Source: [Clostridium] innocuum (GTDB taxonomy: Bacteria; Bacillota_I; Bacilli_A; Erysipelotrichales; Erysipelotrichaceae). Taken from it: a DNA stretch of 64,000 nt. This document shows positions 8,359 to 16,386 of the stretch, one piece after another. Location: positions 3,782,001-3,846,000 of the forward strand of contig CP048838.1 in NCBI GenBank assembly GCA_012317185.1, written 5' to 3'. The notes beneath the pieces are model-generated. The model was not told where the DNA came from and ran no database searches. It saw only the letters and a program-made list of their open reading frames with translations. Every line of letters starts with the position of its first letter. The stretch's first letter is position 1. The translations under genes were made by a program, and so were the position numbers.

Positions 8359-8491
8359 AATCTTTTGCAGGAAAAGGAACAGCAATGCTTTTATTGGTCA
8401 CAGGATTATGCAATATTCTACGGTAACCTACCTGTTGTATCTCAATAAAAGTGCCCTGTTTAAGCAGTTTCATCATCTGCTTTGAAGTCAT
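8341..8491 (-). pseudogene. hicA: truncated HicA-family toxin gene
   Basis: From the ATG at 8491 the minus strand reads MTSKQMMKLLKQGTFIEIQQ, then VGYRRILHNPVTNKSIAVP, like the HicA mRNA interferase fold. The catalytic G-S-H-x region is replaced by G-Y-R-R, so the key histidine is gone. The C-terminal half is deleted: the HicA frame runs straight into HicB sequence (PFPAKDL next to YPALF, in another frame), which shows a deletion that fused the two genes and removed the hicB start. A relic of a toxin-antitoxin pair. Confidence 0.75.
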
Positions 8492-8577
8492 CCCATCATA
8501 TGATTTTCCTTCGTCTTTAAATACGCTTAGATGTGTATGTCAATATTTTCATACACATTTATACACGCTATAAACAC

Positions 8578-8602
8578 GAAAAAACTTCCCATAGGAAGTT
8601 TT
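8578..8602 (-). terminator. terminator of the PTS operon
   Basis: A perfect 9-bp stem AAAACTTCC/GGAAGTTTT with a 4-nt loop runs into a T-rich end on the minus strand, 30 bp after the last gene. Confidence 0.8.
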
Positions 8603-8631
8603 CATACATCAGAATTAGAAAAGGGATATTC

Positions 8632-8943
8632 TTAAAACCCTTTCAATTCATCAATCATTGCTAAAACATGCTTCTTCCCATTACGGAAGCTCATGAAGGA
8701 CATAATGGTGAATCCACCAGATAGAATTGCACCAACCAGAGCAATCCATTTAACTACATTTCGGACTGTATCACTGATATCCGGTAAAATAGGATCTTTC
8801 ATGCCAGTAAATCCCCAGACACAAAGGCCTGCAGTCACAAGGAAAATAATCCCTCCAACCTTGACCCAGCTTCCGAGCCGTCGTACCAGTATATTTTCAG
8901 ACTGTATTTTCTGTTTCAATGCATCCTTCTCTGATTTCTTCAT
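8632..8943 (-). CDS. small two-helix membrane protein at the end of the PTS operon (103 aa)
   Basis: It has two predicted membrane helices at about residues 28-48 and 64-84, a basic N terminus and a short C-terminal helix. The start is the ATG at 8943, 8 nt after GGAGG; a GTG one codon earlier is less well spaced. It is the last gene of the mannose-family PTS operon, 73 bp after EIID. I do not recognise a named family. Co-transcription suggests a helper of the permease, for instance in assembly or stability; that is inference. Confidence 0.75.
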   Translation of the reverse strand: MKKSEKDALKQKIQSENILVRRLGSWVKVGGIIFLVTAGLCVWGFTGMKDPILPDISDTVRNVVKWIALVGAILSGGFTIMSFMSFRNGKKHVLAMIDELKGF

Positions 8944-9016
8944 CACTTATACCTCCTGTTATAAAGAAATCATCCCCACTTGGGAGGCAGGGATGATATT
9001 TCTATTTTTTTGTTAA

Positions 9017-9907
9017 TTAGTAAGACAGATTTGGATCGAAGAATCCAACAAGAACACCGACGATAGCTACAACAACCATCAGCAGCATAATTTTGATTGG
9101 ACTAATTGCTTTCTTAGCCATTAACCACCAGCAGCCCAGTACGAACAGCAGAGTCAATACGCCAGGGAATGCGCCATCCAGTTTTTCCTGCAGTAATACA
9201 GGTACTTCCTGAGTTCCTGTAACCTTTTCGATTACTTTGGAACCTTCAATAACCATTTCTGTTTTATTCTGAATAGAAGTTGTCAGCTGTACAGAAGTAG
9301 TAATAGATACCCAAGTACCAGCCATAGCACCAACGATTACCTGACCCATAACGATTACGGATTCACGTAATGCAGTTGCCTGCTCACCAACGATAACTTC
9401 TACAGCAGAACCACCAAGTTCATAACCTTTGTTATAGATCCATTTCTGGAAGAAGATACTAGTCACGTTCCATACAACGATATAGAACAGAGGACCAATA
9501 ATGGATCCGCCTTCCGCAAGACCTAATGCAATACCTAATAATACTGGAATATACGTACCAACGATCAGAGAGTCACCGATACCAGCCAAAGGACCCATCA
9601 GACCTGCACGAATACCATTGATCATTTCATCATCGATTTCTTCAGCACCGTTTGCACGAGCTTCTTCAAGACCAGCGGTAATACCAACTACGATAGAACC
9701 AATCTGAGGCTCTGTGTTGAAGAATGGATAATATGTCTGCAGCTTTTCAGCCTGCTCATCTTTCGTTTCATATAATTCCTGGATAATTGGTAACATGGAC
9801 CACATGTAACCGAATGTCTGCATGTGCTCATGAGAGAAGCAAGTCAGGTTACCATAGAACCAACGCCAGAAAGAACTATTTAATGACTTTTTCGATACCT
9901 TTTTCAT
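9017..9907 (-). CDS. PTS mannose/fructose/sorbose family transporter subunit IID
   Basis: EIID forms, with EIIC, the membrane channel of mannose-family phosphotransferase systems. Typical features are the N-terminal RWFYGNLTCFSHEHMQTFG segment, a long amphipathic helical part with IRAGLMGPLAGIGDSL, and hydrophobic helices near the C terminus (LTLLFVLGCWWLMA and IKIMLLMVVVAIVGVLVGFF). The 296-residue length is typical. It is separated from EIIC by 2 bp, and the ribosome binding site GAGGAGG lies within the end of EIIC. Confidence 0.95.
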   Translation of the reverse strand: MKKVSKKSLNSSFWRWFYGNLTCFSHEHMQTFGYMWSMLPIIQELYETKDEQAEKLQTYYPFFNTEPQIGSIVVGITAGLEEARANGAEEIDDEMINGIRAGLMGPLAGIGDSLIVGTYIPVLLGIALGLAEGGSIIGPLFYIVVWNVTSIFFQKWIYNKGYELGGSAVEVIVGEQATALRESVIVMGQVIVGAMAGTWVSITTSVQLTTSIQNKTEMVIEGSKVIEKVTGTQEVPVLLQEKLDGAFPGVLTLLFVLGCWWLMAKKAISPIKIMLLMVVVAIVGVLVGFFDPNLSY

Positions 9908-9909
9908 AA

Positions 9910-10749
9910 TTAAATGTCCTCCTCATCATCGTCAATTCCTGCAGGACCTGCTGCAGCTCTGTTTCTAATCATTGTCATCTGATAGTTAATCAATGCAAAT
10001 ACAGCACCAACTGCAGTTGCAGCAATCAGCGTCAGGTGCATAGAACCTGCCAGTGTGAAACCAAATAAGAAGAAGATCAGGTCAGTTGCCTTGTTTACAA
10101 CGGATTTCAGCAGGATTGCGATTCCGACTGCAGGCAGCAAGCTACCTAATGTAAACAGGGATTTCATATACCAGGAACCCATAGGCAGTGCTTCCTTGAA
10201 CTGGTCAACAGCATCTGCACCATAATAAACAATCAGCATAACTGGGATGAAGGAAATCAGTAAGTGAGAGATAAGAGGGAAAATAACTTCAACCTTACCG
10301 ACAATACTGAAATCTTTCTTGTCCAGACGAGCCCATCCAATGTGCTGCCAAACAAGGTTCATCATCGCAGTTCCGTAGAACTGTACAGTACCTACAGTAC
10401 CAACCATAGCACCTAAAGCACCTGCAAGACCGCTTGCTTCAGAACCACCAAGGTCAAGACCCTGAGATTTTGCAAGAGCCCAAGCCAGAGGGATACCAAT
10501 GTAAGAAACGGCACGTAAATCCGCTGCTACGGTACCACCTGGAGTTACCAGCGCGATATAAATAATCTGCATAGGGATTGCAATCTGAATACATCCCTTA
10601 ACGTCACCAAGGATCAACCCTACAAATACGGATGCGATCAATGGTCTGTTCAATGTGTAGTTACCAACTGTAGTACCTAAACATGCAATTGTGGAGGCCG
10701 CACAACAACTCATAAGACCGAGTAAAGCAGCCTGTACCCAAGAAATCAT
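9910..10749 (-). CDS. PTS mannose/fructose/sorbose family transporter subunit IIC
   Basis: Polytopic membrane component (279 residues, about 7-8 hydrophobic segments) of the sugar channel. LLGLMSCCAASTIACLGTT at the N terminus and RPLIASVFVGLILGDVKGC are typical of the family. The C terminus is short and acidic (DDDEEDI). It is third in the operon A-B-C-D-small protein. The sugar specificity cannot be read from the sequence; mannose, fructose, sorbose, N-acetylgalactosamine and related sugars are all used by this family. Confidence 0.95.
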   Translation of the reverse strand: MISWVQAALLGLMSCCAASTIACLGTTVGNYTLNRPLIASVFVGLILGDVKGCIQIAIPMQIIYIALVTPGGTVAADLRAVSYIGIPLAWALAKSQGLDLGGSEASGLAGALGAMVGTVGTVQFYGTAMMNLVWQHIGWARLDKKDFSIVGKVEVIFPLISHLLISFIPVMLIVYYGADAVDQFKEALPMGSWYMKSLFTLGSLLPAVGIAILLKSVVNKATDLIFFLFGFTLAGSMHLTLIAATAVGAVFALINYQMTMIRNRAAAGPAGIDDDEEDI

Positions 10750-10813
10750 AAATTCATCTCCTTTTCCTTTTTGAATTTATCTAATCTAATTCGAACACAA
10801 ATCTCCCAATTTA

Positions 10814-11305
10814 TTAGTATCCGAATTTAGATCTGAATTTTGGCCAGGAACCGATAGCAGTTTCTTCCAGCAATGCAAAGAATACATCGTAACCAGCGTT
10901 TGTCATCGCTTCGCATGCTTCTGCTTCTTCCTGTGTGATGGACTGGTTCTGTCCCAGCTTGGTAGCGCCCGGACGGTCGTTGCAAGGTCCGATAACAACA
11001 CGTTTTACATCACTTGGTACAAACTTGTTGTCAACCAGCAGCTCTTTCATGTCAACCGGATTCTTCGTAATCAGGAAGTATCGCTTGTTGCTGTCAAGCA
11101 CCGTCTGTGCCTTCTCAAGGAAGTGTTCCTTTGTCCATACAAATACTTTTTTGTCTGTGGATGCTACGAATGACTGTTTCAGAACAGGTGTGGTAGCAGC
11201 CTTGTCGTTTACTGCGATAATACCGTCACAAGGATATTCCTTGGACCAGCGTGTGATGATCTGACCGTGAATGATACGATCGTCAACTCGTACAAAACTA
11301 ATCAT
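10814..11305 (-). CDS. PTS mannose/fructose/sorbose family transporter subunit IIB
   Basis: Cytoplasmic phosphotransfer subunit (163 residues). The phosphorylated histidine is H13 in VDDRIIHGQI, near the N terminus as usual for this family. It passes phosphate from EIIA to the incoming sugar. It is encoded separately from EIIA, whereas many species fuse the two. The start at 11305 follows AAGGAGGACATAAATC. Confidence 0.95.
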   Translation of the reverse strand: MISFVRVDDRIIHGQIITRWSKEYPCDGIIAVNDKAATTPVLKQSFVASTDKKVFVWTKEHFLEKAQTVLDSNKRYFLITKNPVDMKELLVDNKFVPSDVKRVVIGPCNDRPGATKLGQNQSITQEEAEACEAMTNAGYDVFFALLEETAIGSWPKFRSKFGY

Positions 11306-11338
11306 GATTTATGTCCTCCTTAGATTAAATTCCGATGT

Positions 11339-11767
11339 TTAAATATCGTCTTCCGCGTCATCGCTCTCTACCTTGAATTCAGTAAGACCGGCATGACCCT
11401 CGCTCAGCAGTGTTTCTTTCAACAGCTCTGCATCGTCAAAATTATCTTTCATCAATACGGCGGTGATTGCCAGCGGCATATTCATACCTGCAATCACTAA
11501 TGTGTTTGGCATCAGGCCTTTTTCATCAAGAACAGCCAGTGCGTTGGTGAATGGAGATCCACTCAGAATGTCTGCCAGCAGAATAACACTGTCGTCTGCA
11601 TTCAGCGGCTCAACCAGTGTTCTGAAGTTAGCTGCAAATTCATCAGCACTCATATCTGCCTTCAGACTTGTACTCAGGACATCGTCACGTTCCCCTGTCA
11701 TCATTTTGACAGCGGAATGCAATCCCGGTGCAAATTCACCATGACTTACCATAATCACGTATTTCAT
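11339..11767 (-). CDS. PTS mannose-family transporter subunit IIA
   Basis: First gene of the PTS operon. The phosphorylated histidine is H9 in MVSHGEFAPG; it accepts phosphate from HPr. The length of 142 residues and the G-S-P-F-T-N-A segment are typical. The C terminus ends in an acidic stretch (DDAEDDI). The start follows AAAGGAGGACGACAA. The leader upstream contains a hairpin at 11819-11838 and a cre-like site further upstream. Confidence 0.95.
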   Translation of the reverse strand: MKYVIMVSHGEFAPGLHSAVKMMTGERDDVLSTSLKADMSADEFAANFRTLVEPLNADDSVILLADILSGSPFTNALAVLDEKGLMPNTLVIAGMNMPLAITAVLMKDNFDDAELLKETLLSEGHAGLTEFKVESDDAEDDI

Positions 11768-11818
11768 TTGTCGTCCTCCTTTTTTTCACGGACACAGAAC
11801 AAAACTACGGTGTGAAAG

Positions 11819-11838
11819 GCCAAAAAAATATTTTGGCT
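11819..11838 (-). promoter_or_regulatory. hairpin in the PTS operon leader
   Basis: GCCAAAA and TTTTGGC form a 7-bp perfect inverted repeat with a 5-nt AT-rich loop about 50 bp upstream of the EIIA start. It is followed by no long T run, so it may be an mRNA-stability or antitermination structure rather than a terminator. Confidence 0.35.
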
Positions 11839-12263
11839 TCCCTACCAAATCCTTTTTCTTACCTGCCTTATGCATTTACCTATACCTTATGAGACATGCT
11901 GAAAAATCCCTGTTTTCTATGCAAAAGCATAAAAAAACAGATGATTTTCCACGATTATTATCTGTACTGTTAAGTATACGTTTTGAAACACCAGACCATA
12001 CCAGCTCTGTCTGTGTTATGGCAGCTTTCACATTTCGAAGTGACCAGCTTTCGTTGAAATGTAATCGCTTACCTCCGCTATTTACATTGTAATCTTACAC
12101 CACGTTCCTCGTAATTTCAACTGTTTTGATAAATTTTTCTCACATAATTACAAATGTAATCACACATTTTAACCAAAATGTCCTATCTGAAATAGAAAAA
12201 AACGCATATTTACAGCTATTTTTAGCAGTATACACGTTTTTATGTGAATATTGTGTGAAAAAT
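11839..12263. other. regulatory intergenic region between PTS operon and manA
   Basis: No gene is seen. Besides the cre-like site, it contains two further inverted repeats of the TTACA/TGTAA type: TTACA-t-TGTAA at 12082-12092 and ATTACA-aa-TGTAAT at 12147-12160. They use the same half-site as the deoC and manA operators with a different spacing, so the PTS operon may respond to the same or a related regulator. No sigma-54 (GG...GC) promoter was found. Confidence 0.45.
12060..12073 (-). promoter_or_regulatory. candidate catabolite-responsive element (cre) upstream of the PTS operon
   Basis: TGTAATCGCTTACC matches the CcpA consensus TGWNANCGNTNWCA at all but the last position. It lies about 290 bp upstream of the EIIA start, where catabolite control of a sugar PTS is expected. 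Confidence 0.5.
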
Positions 12264-13205
12264 TTATCTTACAAAACTTACCAGAATACGTGCCTTCCCA
12301 CAGATTTCAATGTCCGCACAGCCCGCCGGTACGAAAATATTCTCAGTAAATGCAAATGGAAGCTCTTCTCCCTGATAGCGAAGGACACAGTCTGCGGAAA
12401 CATTGCTCAGACAGTAAAAGCGCTTTTCATCCTGCGGCAGCACGTAGTTTCCCGCAACATCCACCAGGCGCACACTGAATTCCCTCCGGTCAACCAGCAG
12501 CTTCTCCTGTGTGGTATCCGCATCCGTAAAAGGTGATGCCACTTTATTACAGTGCAGTCCGAAATCTGCGACATCAAAGCTTTTATCGATATGCAGCTCT
12601 CGCTCCCTGCCATTCGCATCCTGACGATGATAATCATAAAACCGATAGGTCGTATTGGAATTCTGTCCAATCTCGAGTGCGAGAATGCCTTTTCCCAGTG
12701 CATGCAGCATACCGGCATCAATGCATACGAAATCACCGGCCTCCACCTCGACCTTGCGCACATAATCCTCGACCTGATCATTTTCGACAGCTGCTTTGAT
12801 CACCGCTGCATCCGACGCAGTCGTTCCGGCCACCAGCGTAGCTCCCTTATCTGCTTCCAGAATATACCAGGATTCTGTTTTCCCTTCATCGTTTTCATGC
12901 GCTCTTGCATATTCGTCATACGGATGTACCTGAATGGATAAATCCTCTCTGGCATCCAGATATGCAAGGCGAAGCATCTGATGCAGCTGTTTTTCTCCCA
13001 GTATGGATTGCGGATCCGCCTGAATCAGCTCATCCAGCGTTTTCCCTGCATATTCTCCATTCAGTATAACGTTTTTTGCATGCGGATGGGCACTGATCTC
13101 CCAGCAGGTGCCCAGCCCTTTTTCTTCCATACCGCGCATGGTTGTCAGACGGTCGTTTGCCCATATGGTCTTATCATATACAGGCTTCAGCTTCATAGGA
13201 TACAT
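12264..13205 (-). CDS. manA: mannose-6-phosphate isomerase, class I
   Basis: Zinc-dependent cupin enzyme that converts mannose-6-P to fructose-6-P, feeding PTS-imported mannose into glycolysis. Visible motifs are IQVHP at 91-95, the ESWYILE segment near 110 and DAGMLHALG near 180, which carry zinc ligands, then GQNSNTTYR. The start is set at the ATG at 13205 (MYPMKLKP), 8 nt after AGAGG; 313 residues is the normal length for the short Firmicute form. It is divergent from the TIM-barrel gene, with the shared GntR-type operator on its -10 box. Confidence 0.93.
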   Translation of the reverse strand: MYPMKLKPVYDKTIWANDRLTTMRGMEEKGLGTCWEISAHPHAKNVILNGEYAGKTLDELIQADPQSILGEKQLHQMLRLAYLDAREDLSIQVHPYDEYARAHENDEGKTESWYILEADKGATLVAGTTASDAAVIKAAVENDQVEDYVRKVEVEAGDFVCIDAGMLHALGKGILALEIGQNSNTTYRFYDYHRQDANGRERELHIDKSFDVADFGLHCNKVASPFTDADTTQEKLLVDRREFSVRLVDVAGNYVLPQDEKRFYCLSNVSADCVLRYQGEELPFAFTENIFVPAGCADIEICGKARILVSFVR

Positions 13206-13272
13206 ACTATCTACCTCTTTCCTTCTTCCTTTTTCAAACTGATTATACAATGGAACCAGCCGAAAAGCAACT

Positions 13273-13290
13273 CATTGTAATTACATTATA
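13273..13290 (-). promoter_or_regulatory. -10 box and GntR-type operator of manA, same module as at deoC
   Basis: On the minus strand this reads TATAATGTAATTACAATG: a TATAAT -10 box (13290-13285) merged with the palindrome TGTAATTACA. The first 15 bases are identical to the deoC promoter-operator (4837-4851), including the position relative to the -10 box. Confidence 0.75.
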
Positions 13291-13320
13291 ACATATTTTT
13301 AAGATTTTATTTGAAACCGA

Positions 13321-13349
13321 TTGCAAGTATATTGTTATATTGTTATAAT
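13321..13349 (+). promoter_or_regulatory. sigma-A promoter of the TIM-barrel isomerase gene
   Basis: TTGCAA (13321-13326), a 17-bp spacer and TATAAT (13344-13349), 21 bp upstream of the start codon. Confidence 0.75.
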
Positions 13350-13369
13350 AATTGCAGAGGGGTGAGCTT

Positions 13370-14263
13370 ATGTACGCATCTGTAATTACTGACCAGATCG
13401 ATGAGGATCTGGAAACCGCCTTACGCATAGCCAGGCTTTATGGTTATACGCACGTGGAGCTGCATAATGTGTTTGGAAAAAGTATTGAAGAATGCAGCCT
13501 GAAGGAAATCAACACCATTCGCACCTTGCTGAATACCTACGAACTCAAGGTTTCCTGTATCGCCAGTACCGTCTTCTTTCTGTGTCCGCTGATGGAGAAC
13601 GATAAAGTAAGTCTGTTTAATCCGGCATTTCATGCGATTGAAGGGGATGTCCCTACACATCTTCGCTATTTGAAAAATGCATGCCGCATTGCTAAAAAGC
13701 TGAACTGTCCAAGGGTACGCATCTTTCCTTTCCGCTTTCCGGATAACCGGCCGCCTGCCTATGGCACACAGGAGCATATCGCTCTGATTATGAAAAATGT
13801 CCGACAGGCTGTGCAGATTGCGGAGGAGGAGCATGTGACGCTGGTGCTGGAAAACTGTCCGTATTCCCACCTTCCTAAGGGCCATATGAGCATTCAGATC
13901 GTGAAGGCCATAAAAAGTGACTATCTCAAGCTGCTATGGGATCCGGCAAACAGCTACCGTGCCTATAAGGAAAATGTCCCTGCGGAGTATCTGACCTTTT
14001 CACTCGAGGAGGAGCTGCATTATATCTATCCTTGGATCGATCACATCCATATTAAGGATTATGCATACAATGCCGCACTGGAAAAGCCGTTTCAGCATGT
14101 TGCCTTCGACATGGGAGATATCGACTTCATGATGATTTTTTCCAATCTGCGAAAATACGGATATGAGAATGCCGTATCGCTGGAAGCAGAGACTGATTAT
14201 AATGAAACACTCGAGAGTATGAAACGCATGCAGGACTGGGTTACATTGTCCGATAATACCTGA
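13370..14263 (+). CDS. sugar phosphate isomerase/epimerase, xylose isomerase-like TIM barrel
   Basis: A member of the AP-endonuclease-2/xylose-isomerase-like TIM-barrel superfamily that isomerises or epimerises free or phosphorylated sugars with a divalent metal. Candidate metal ligands are E in LVLENCPYSH (about residue 160), D in LLWDPANSYR, H in DHIHIKDYA and E in VSLEAE near the C terminus. The start is the ATG at 13370 with GAGGGGTGAG upstream; the longer reading lacks an ATG. It is monocistronic and divergent from manA. The exact substrate is unknown. Confidence 0.82.
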   Translation: MYASVITDQIDEDLETALRIARLYGYTHVELHNVFGKSIEECSLKEINTIRTLLNTYELKVSCIASTVFFLCPLMENDKVSLFNPAFHAIEGDVPTHLRYLKNACRIAKKLNCPRVRIFPFRFPDNRPPAYGTQEHIALIMKNVRQAVQIAEEEHVTLVLENCPYSHLPKGHMSIQIVKAIKSDYLKLLWDPANSYRAYKENVPAEYLTFSLEEELHYIYPWIDHIHIKDYAYNAALEKPFQHVAFDMGDIDFMMIFSNLRKYGYENAVSLEAETDYNETLESMKRMQDWVTLSDNT

Positions 14264-14270
14264 TGCCTAA

Positions 14271-14323
14271 AAAAACCTGTTTTCCTTACGCAGAGCAAGC
14301 TGCCTTGAGGAACAGGTTTTTTT
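14271..14323 (+). terminator. terminator of the TIM-barrel gene
   Basis: Stem AAAACCTGTT/AACAGGTTTT with a long loop, followed by seven T. Confidence 0.75.
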
Positions 14324-14354
14324 ATAAGAAAATTTAAGTATACAAAAGCACAGA

Positions 14355-14384
14355 TAAAACCCGCCCTTTTCAGAAGCGGGTTTC
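14355..14384 (-). terminator. terminator of the 108-aa gene and the genes upstream of it
   Basis: Perfect 8-bp GC-rich stem AAACCCGC/GCGGGTTT just after the stop at 14393 on the minus strand. Confidence 0.7.
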
Positions 14385-14392
14385 TTTTATCA

Positions 14393-14719
14393 TCAACTCA
14401 TCAGCATCTGAATGCCTAAGAAAATAAGCAGGATTATGATAGGAAGTCCCAGCAGAATGACATAGGCGAAATTCACCTTATGCACGACCTTGTTCCAGTT
14501 TTTCTCTACGAAATAATACCGGTCATCATCGGTTTTCATAATGACATCGGTTTCCATCAGATTGGCGATGGTGTATGCAATCACCGAGGTGGACAGTCGA
14601 AGATTTTTAAATGCATCGTATCCAACAGCCGTATCCGGTGTGAACGCGTAATGCTTTTTCAGAACATCCATAACCATCCTCGCCGATGTCTGTCCTGTTG
14701 TTGTTTTTTTCTTAGCCAT
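14393..14719 (-). CDS. unknown small protein with possible winged helix and a C-terminal membrane anchor (108 aa)
   Basis: I do not recognise the family. Residues 10-75 read as helices plus a possible wing (SARMVMDVLKKHY, LSTSVIAYTIANLMETD, DDDRYYF), like a small winged-helix fold. Residues 84-106 are a clear membrane helix (YVILLGLPIIILLIFLGIQM). The start has AAAGGAG at good spacing. It could be a membrane-tethered regulator or simply a small anchored protein. Confidence 0.7.
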   Translation of the reverse strand: MAKKKTTTGQTSARMVMDVLKKHYAFTPDTAVGYDAFKNLRLSTSVIAYTIANLMETDVIMKTDDDRYYFVEKNWNKVVHKVNFAYVILLGLPIIILLIFLGIQMLMS

Positions 14720-14759
14720 AAAAACACTCCTTTAAGTTATTTACTATGTTGTTTGTACT

Positions 14760-15563
14760 CTATTCTATAACAAAAGTCACAGCTTCTGCAACACTTTTTA
14801 CAACATGTGCAGCTTCCCTGCGCACTTCCTGTGCTGCCGAAGCCATACAGAAGCTGGCTTCCACCTCATGAAACAGTGGAATATCGTTGGCACCATCCCC
14901 GATGAATGCGACCTCCTCCTGTGACAGCTTCCAATACTCCAGTGCCTGTAAAAAGGATTTTCCCTTATCGATTCCCTTACGGGTGATTTCAATGTAATCA
15001 AAGGATGTCGGCAGGATTTCATAGGCATCCTGAAATTGCCTGCGCAGAATCGGCAGCCAGGTATCCCGGCGTTCCTGTGTATACGTATGGATACTGATTT
15101 TCACCACCGGCTCCTGCTTCTCCTTCAAATATCGCAACAGATCCCGATCAGCAATATCACCGAGGTAGGCAAGCTGCTCTCTTACCTCGTTCCAGTGCTC
15201 CGGTGCATACTGCTCCCTCATAAAGAAGAAGGTGCTTTGCTCATTGCAGACAAAGGGATTGATCTCATCCACATGATCCTTTAAAAACTCCATAATGCGT
15301 ACTGCATCCCCGGCTTCAATGTGCTCCTCCATGACCTTCTCATCATGAATCCAGATAGATCCACCGTTATTTCCGATAATCATATCCGCAGCAAGTCTAT
15401 AACGGCTGATCAGCTTCTGACAGAAGCCGTAATCCCGCCCGGTTACAATACCAAAAGCAATGCCGCGCTCTGCCAGCGTATGAATCGCCTGCACATCCTG
15501 CTGTTGTATGTTGCCATGTACATCGATCAGCGTTCCATCCAGATCACTCAGAAACAGCTTCAT
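14760..15563 (-). CDS. HAD-superfamily Cof-type phosphatase (first of two)
   Basis: A haloacid-dehalogenase-fold hydrolase of the Cof/YidA group that removes phosphate from sugar phosphates or flavin nucleotides. Motif I is FLSDLDGTL at the N terminus, motif II falls at GIVTGRDYG, the conserved lysine is in IDKGKSF, and motif IV is FIGDGANDIPLF. The start is taken at 15563; the start region lies inside the end of the upstream HAD gene (20-bp overlap), so the two are translationally linked. The length of 267 residues fits. Confidence 0.9.
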   Translation of the reverse strand: MKLFLSDLDGTLIDVHGNIQQQDVQAIHTLAERGIAFGIVTGRDYGFCQKLISRYRLAADMIIGNNGGSIWIHDEKVMEEHIEAGDAVRIMEFLKDHVDEINPFVCNEQSTFFFMREQYAPEHWNEVREQLAYLGDIADRDLLRYLKEKQEPVVKISIHTYTQERRDTWLPILRRQFQDAYEILPTSFDYIEITRKGIDKGKSFLQALEYWKLSQEEVAFIGDGANDIPLFHEVEASFCMASAAQEVRREAAHVVKSVAEAVTFVIE

Positions 15564-16365
15564 CATCACACACCCTGTCAATCAATCCATAATGTAAAAG
15601 TGCCTGTGCAATTCCGTTTCTGCTGCACAGCCCGCTCACATAATCCGCTGCTTCCTTCACAGCCTCTCTGGCATCCCCCATCGCAACGCCGATGCCACAT
15701 GCTTTTATCATTTCCAGATCGTTGTAATCATCCCCGAAGCTGATCACATCCTGCATGCTCCAGCCCATCGCTTCACATATATGCGATACGCCCGTTGCCT
15801 TGTCATGGGCACCGTTGATATCGTAAAAGCAGGTATCAAACGGTGTAAACAAAAACTGCGGGAAGCGCTGTTTCATCATTTCCAGATCAGCATCCTCTAT
15901 TTTAGCGACAGCTGCCAGGGGCATGGTATCCTGCAGATAGCCCTCGGATTCCCGCTCATCCACCAGAATATCCAGTCGTCCCAGAAAATTCTGCAGCATA
16001 TTGGCAATCCGCTTATAGCCGTGATAGCAGTGTGCCGCATCCTGACACTGAAACATCAATGCATTATCCGTCTTTTTAAAGGCATGGATCAGGCTTCGTG
16101 TTTCCTCCATGGTAAAGCTGTAATGATAGAGCACCTCATGCTGTGCATTGCGCACAAATGCACCGTTGCTGCAGACGAAGTAATCAAAGCTCACCTGCTC
16201 CAGCAGACTCTGCTCCATAGCAAAAGGAGGTCTGCCACTGGCGATTGCCAACTTCACTCCCTTCCTTGAAAGCTCATTCAGAGCATGGACACACGATGCA
16301 GGAACCCTGCGGTTCCCTTTCGTTACCAGAGTTCCGTCAACATCAAATACCGCTAGTTTAATCAT
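15544..16365 (-). CDS. HAD-superfamily Cof-type phosphatase (second of two)
   Basis: Paralogue of the downstream gene. Motif I is VFDVDGTL, motif II is IASGRPP, the lysine lies in AHDKATGVSH, and motif IV is SFGDDYNDLEM. A classical C2-capped Cof enzyme of 273 residues, starting after GGAGGAAGCT. Two such enzymes in tandem usually mean different sugar-phosphate substrates. Which ones cannot be told from sequence. Confidence 0.9.
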   Translation of the reverse strand: MIKLAVFDVDGTLVTKGNRRVPASCVHALNELSRKGVKLAIASGRPPFAMEQSLLEQVSFDYFVCSNGAFVRNAQHEVLYHYSFTMEETRSLIHAFKKTDNALMFQCQDAAHCYHGYKRIANMLQNFLGRLDILVDERESEGYLQDTMPLAAVAKIEDADLEMMKQRFPQFLFTPFDTCFYDINGAHDKATGVSHICEAMGWSMQDVISFGDDYNDLEMIKACGIGVAMGDAREAVKEAADYVSGLCSRNGIAQALLHYGLIDRVCDDEAVSE

Positions 16366-16386
16366 AGCTTCCTCCTCCAGATTTCT

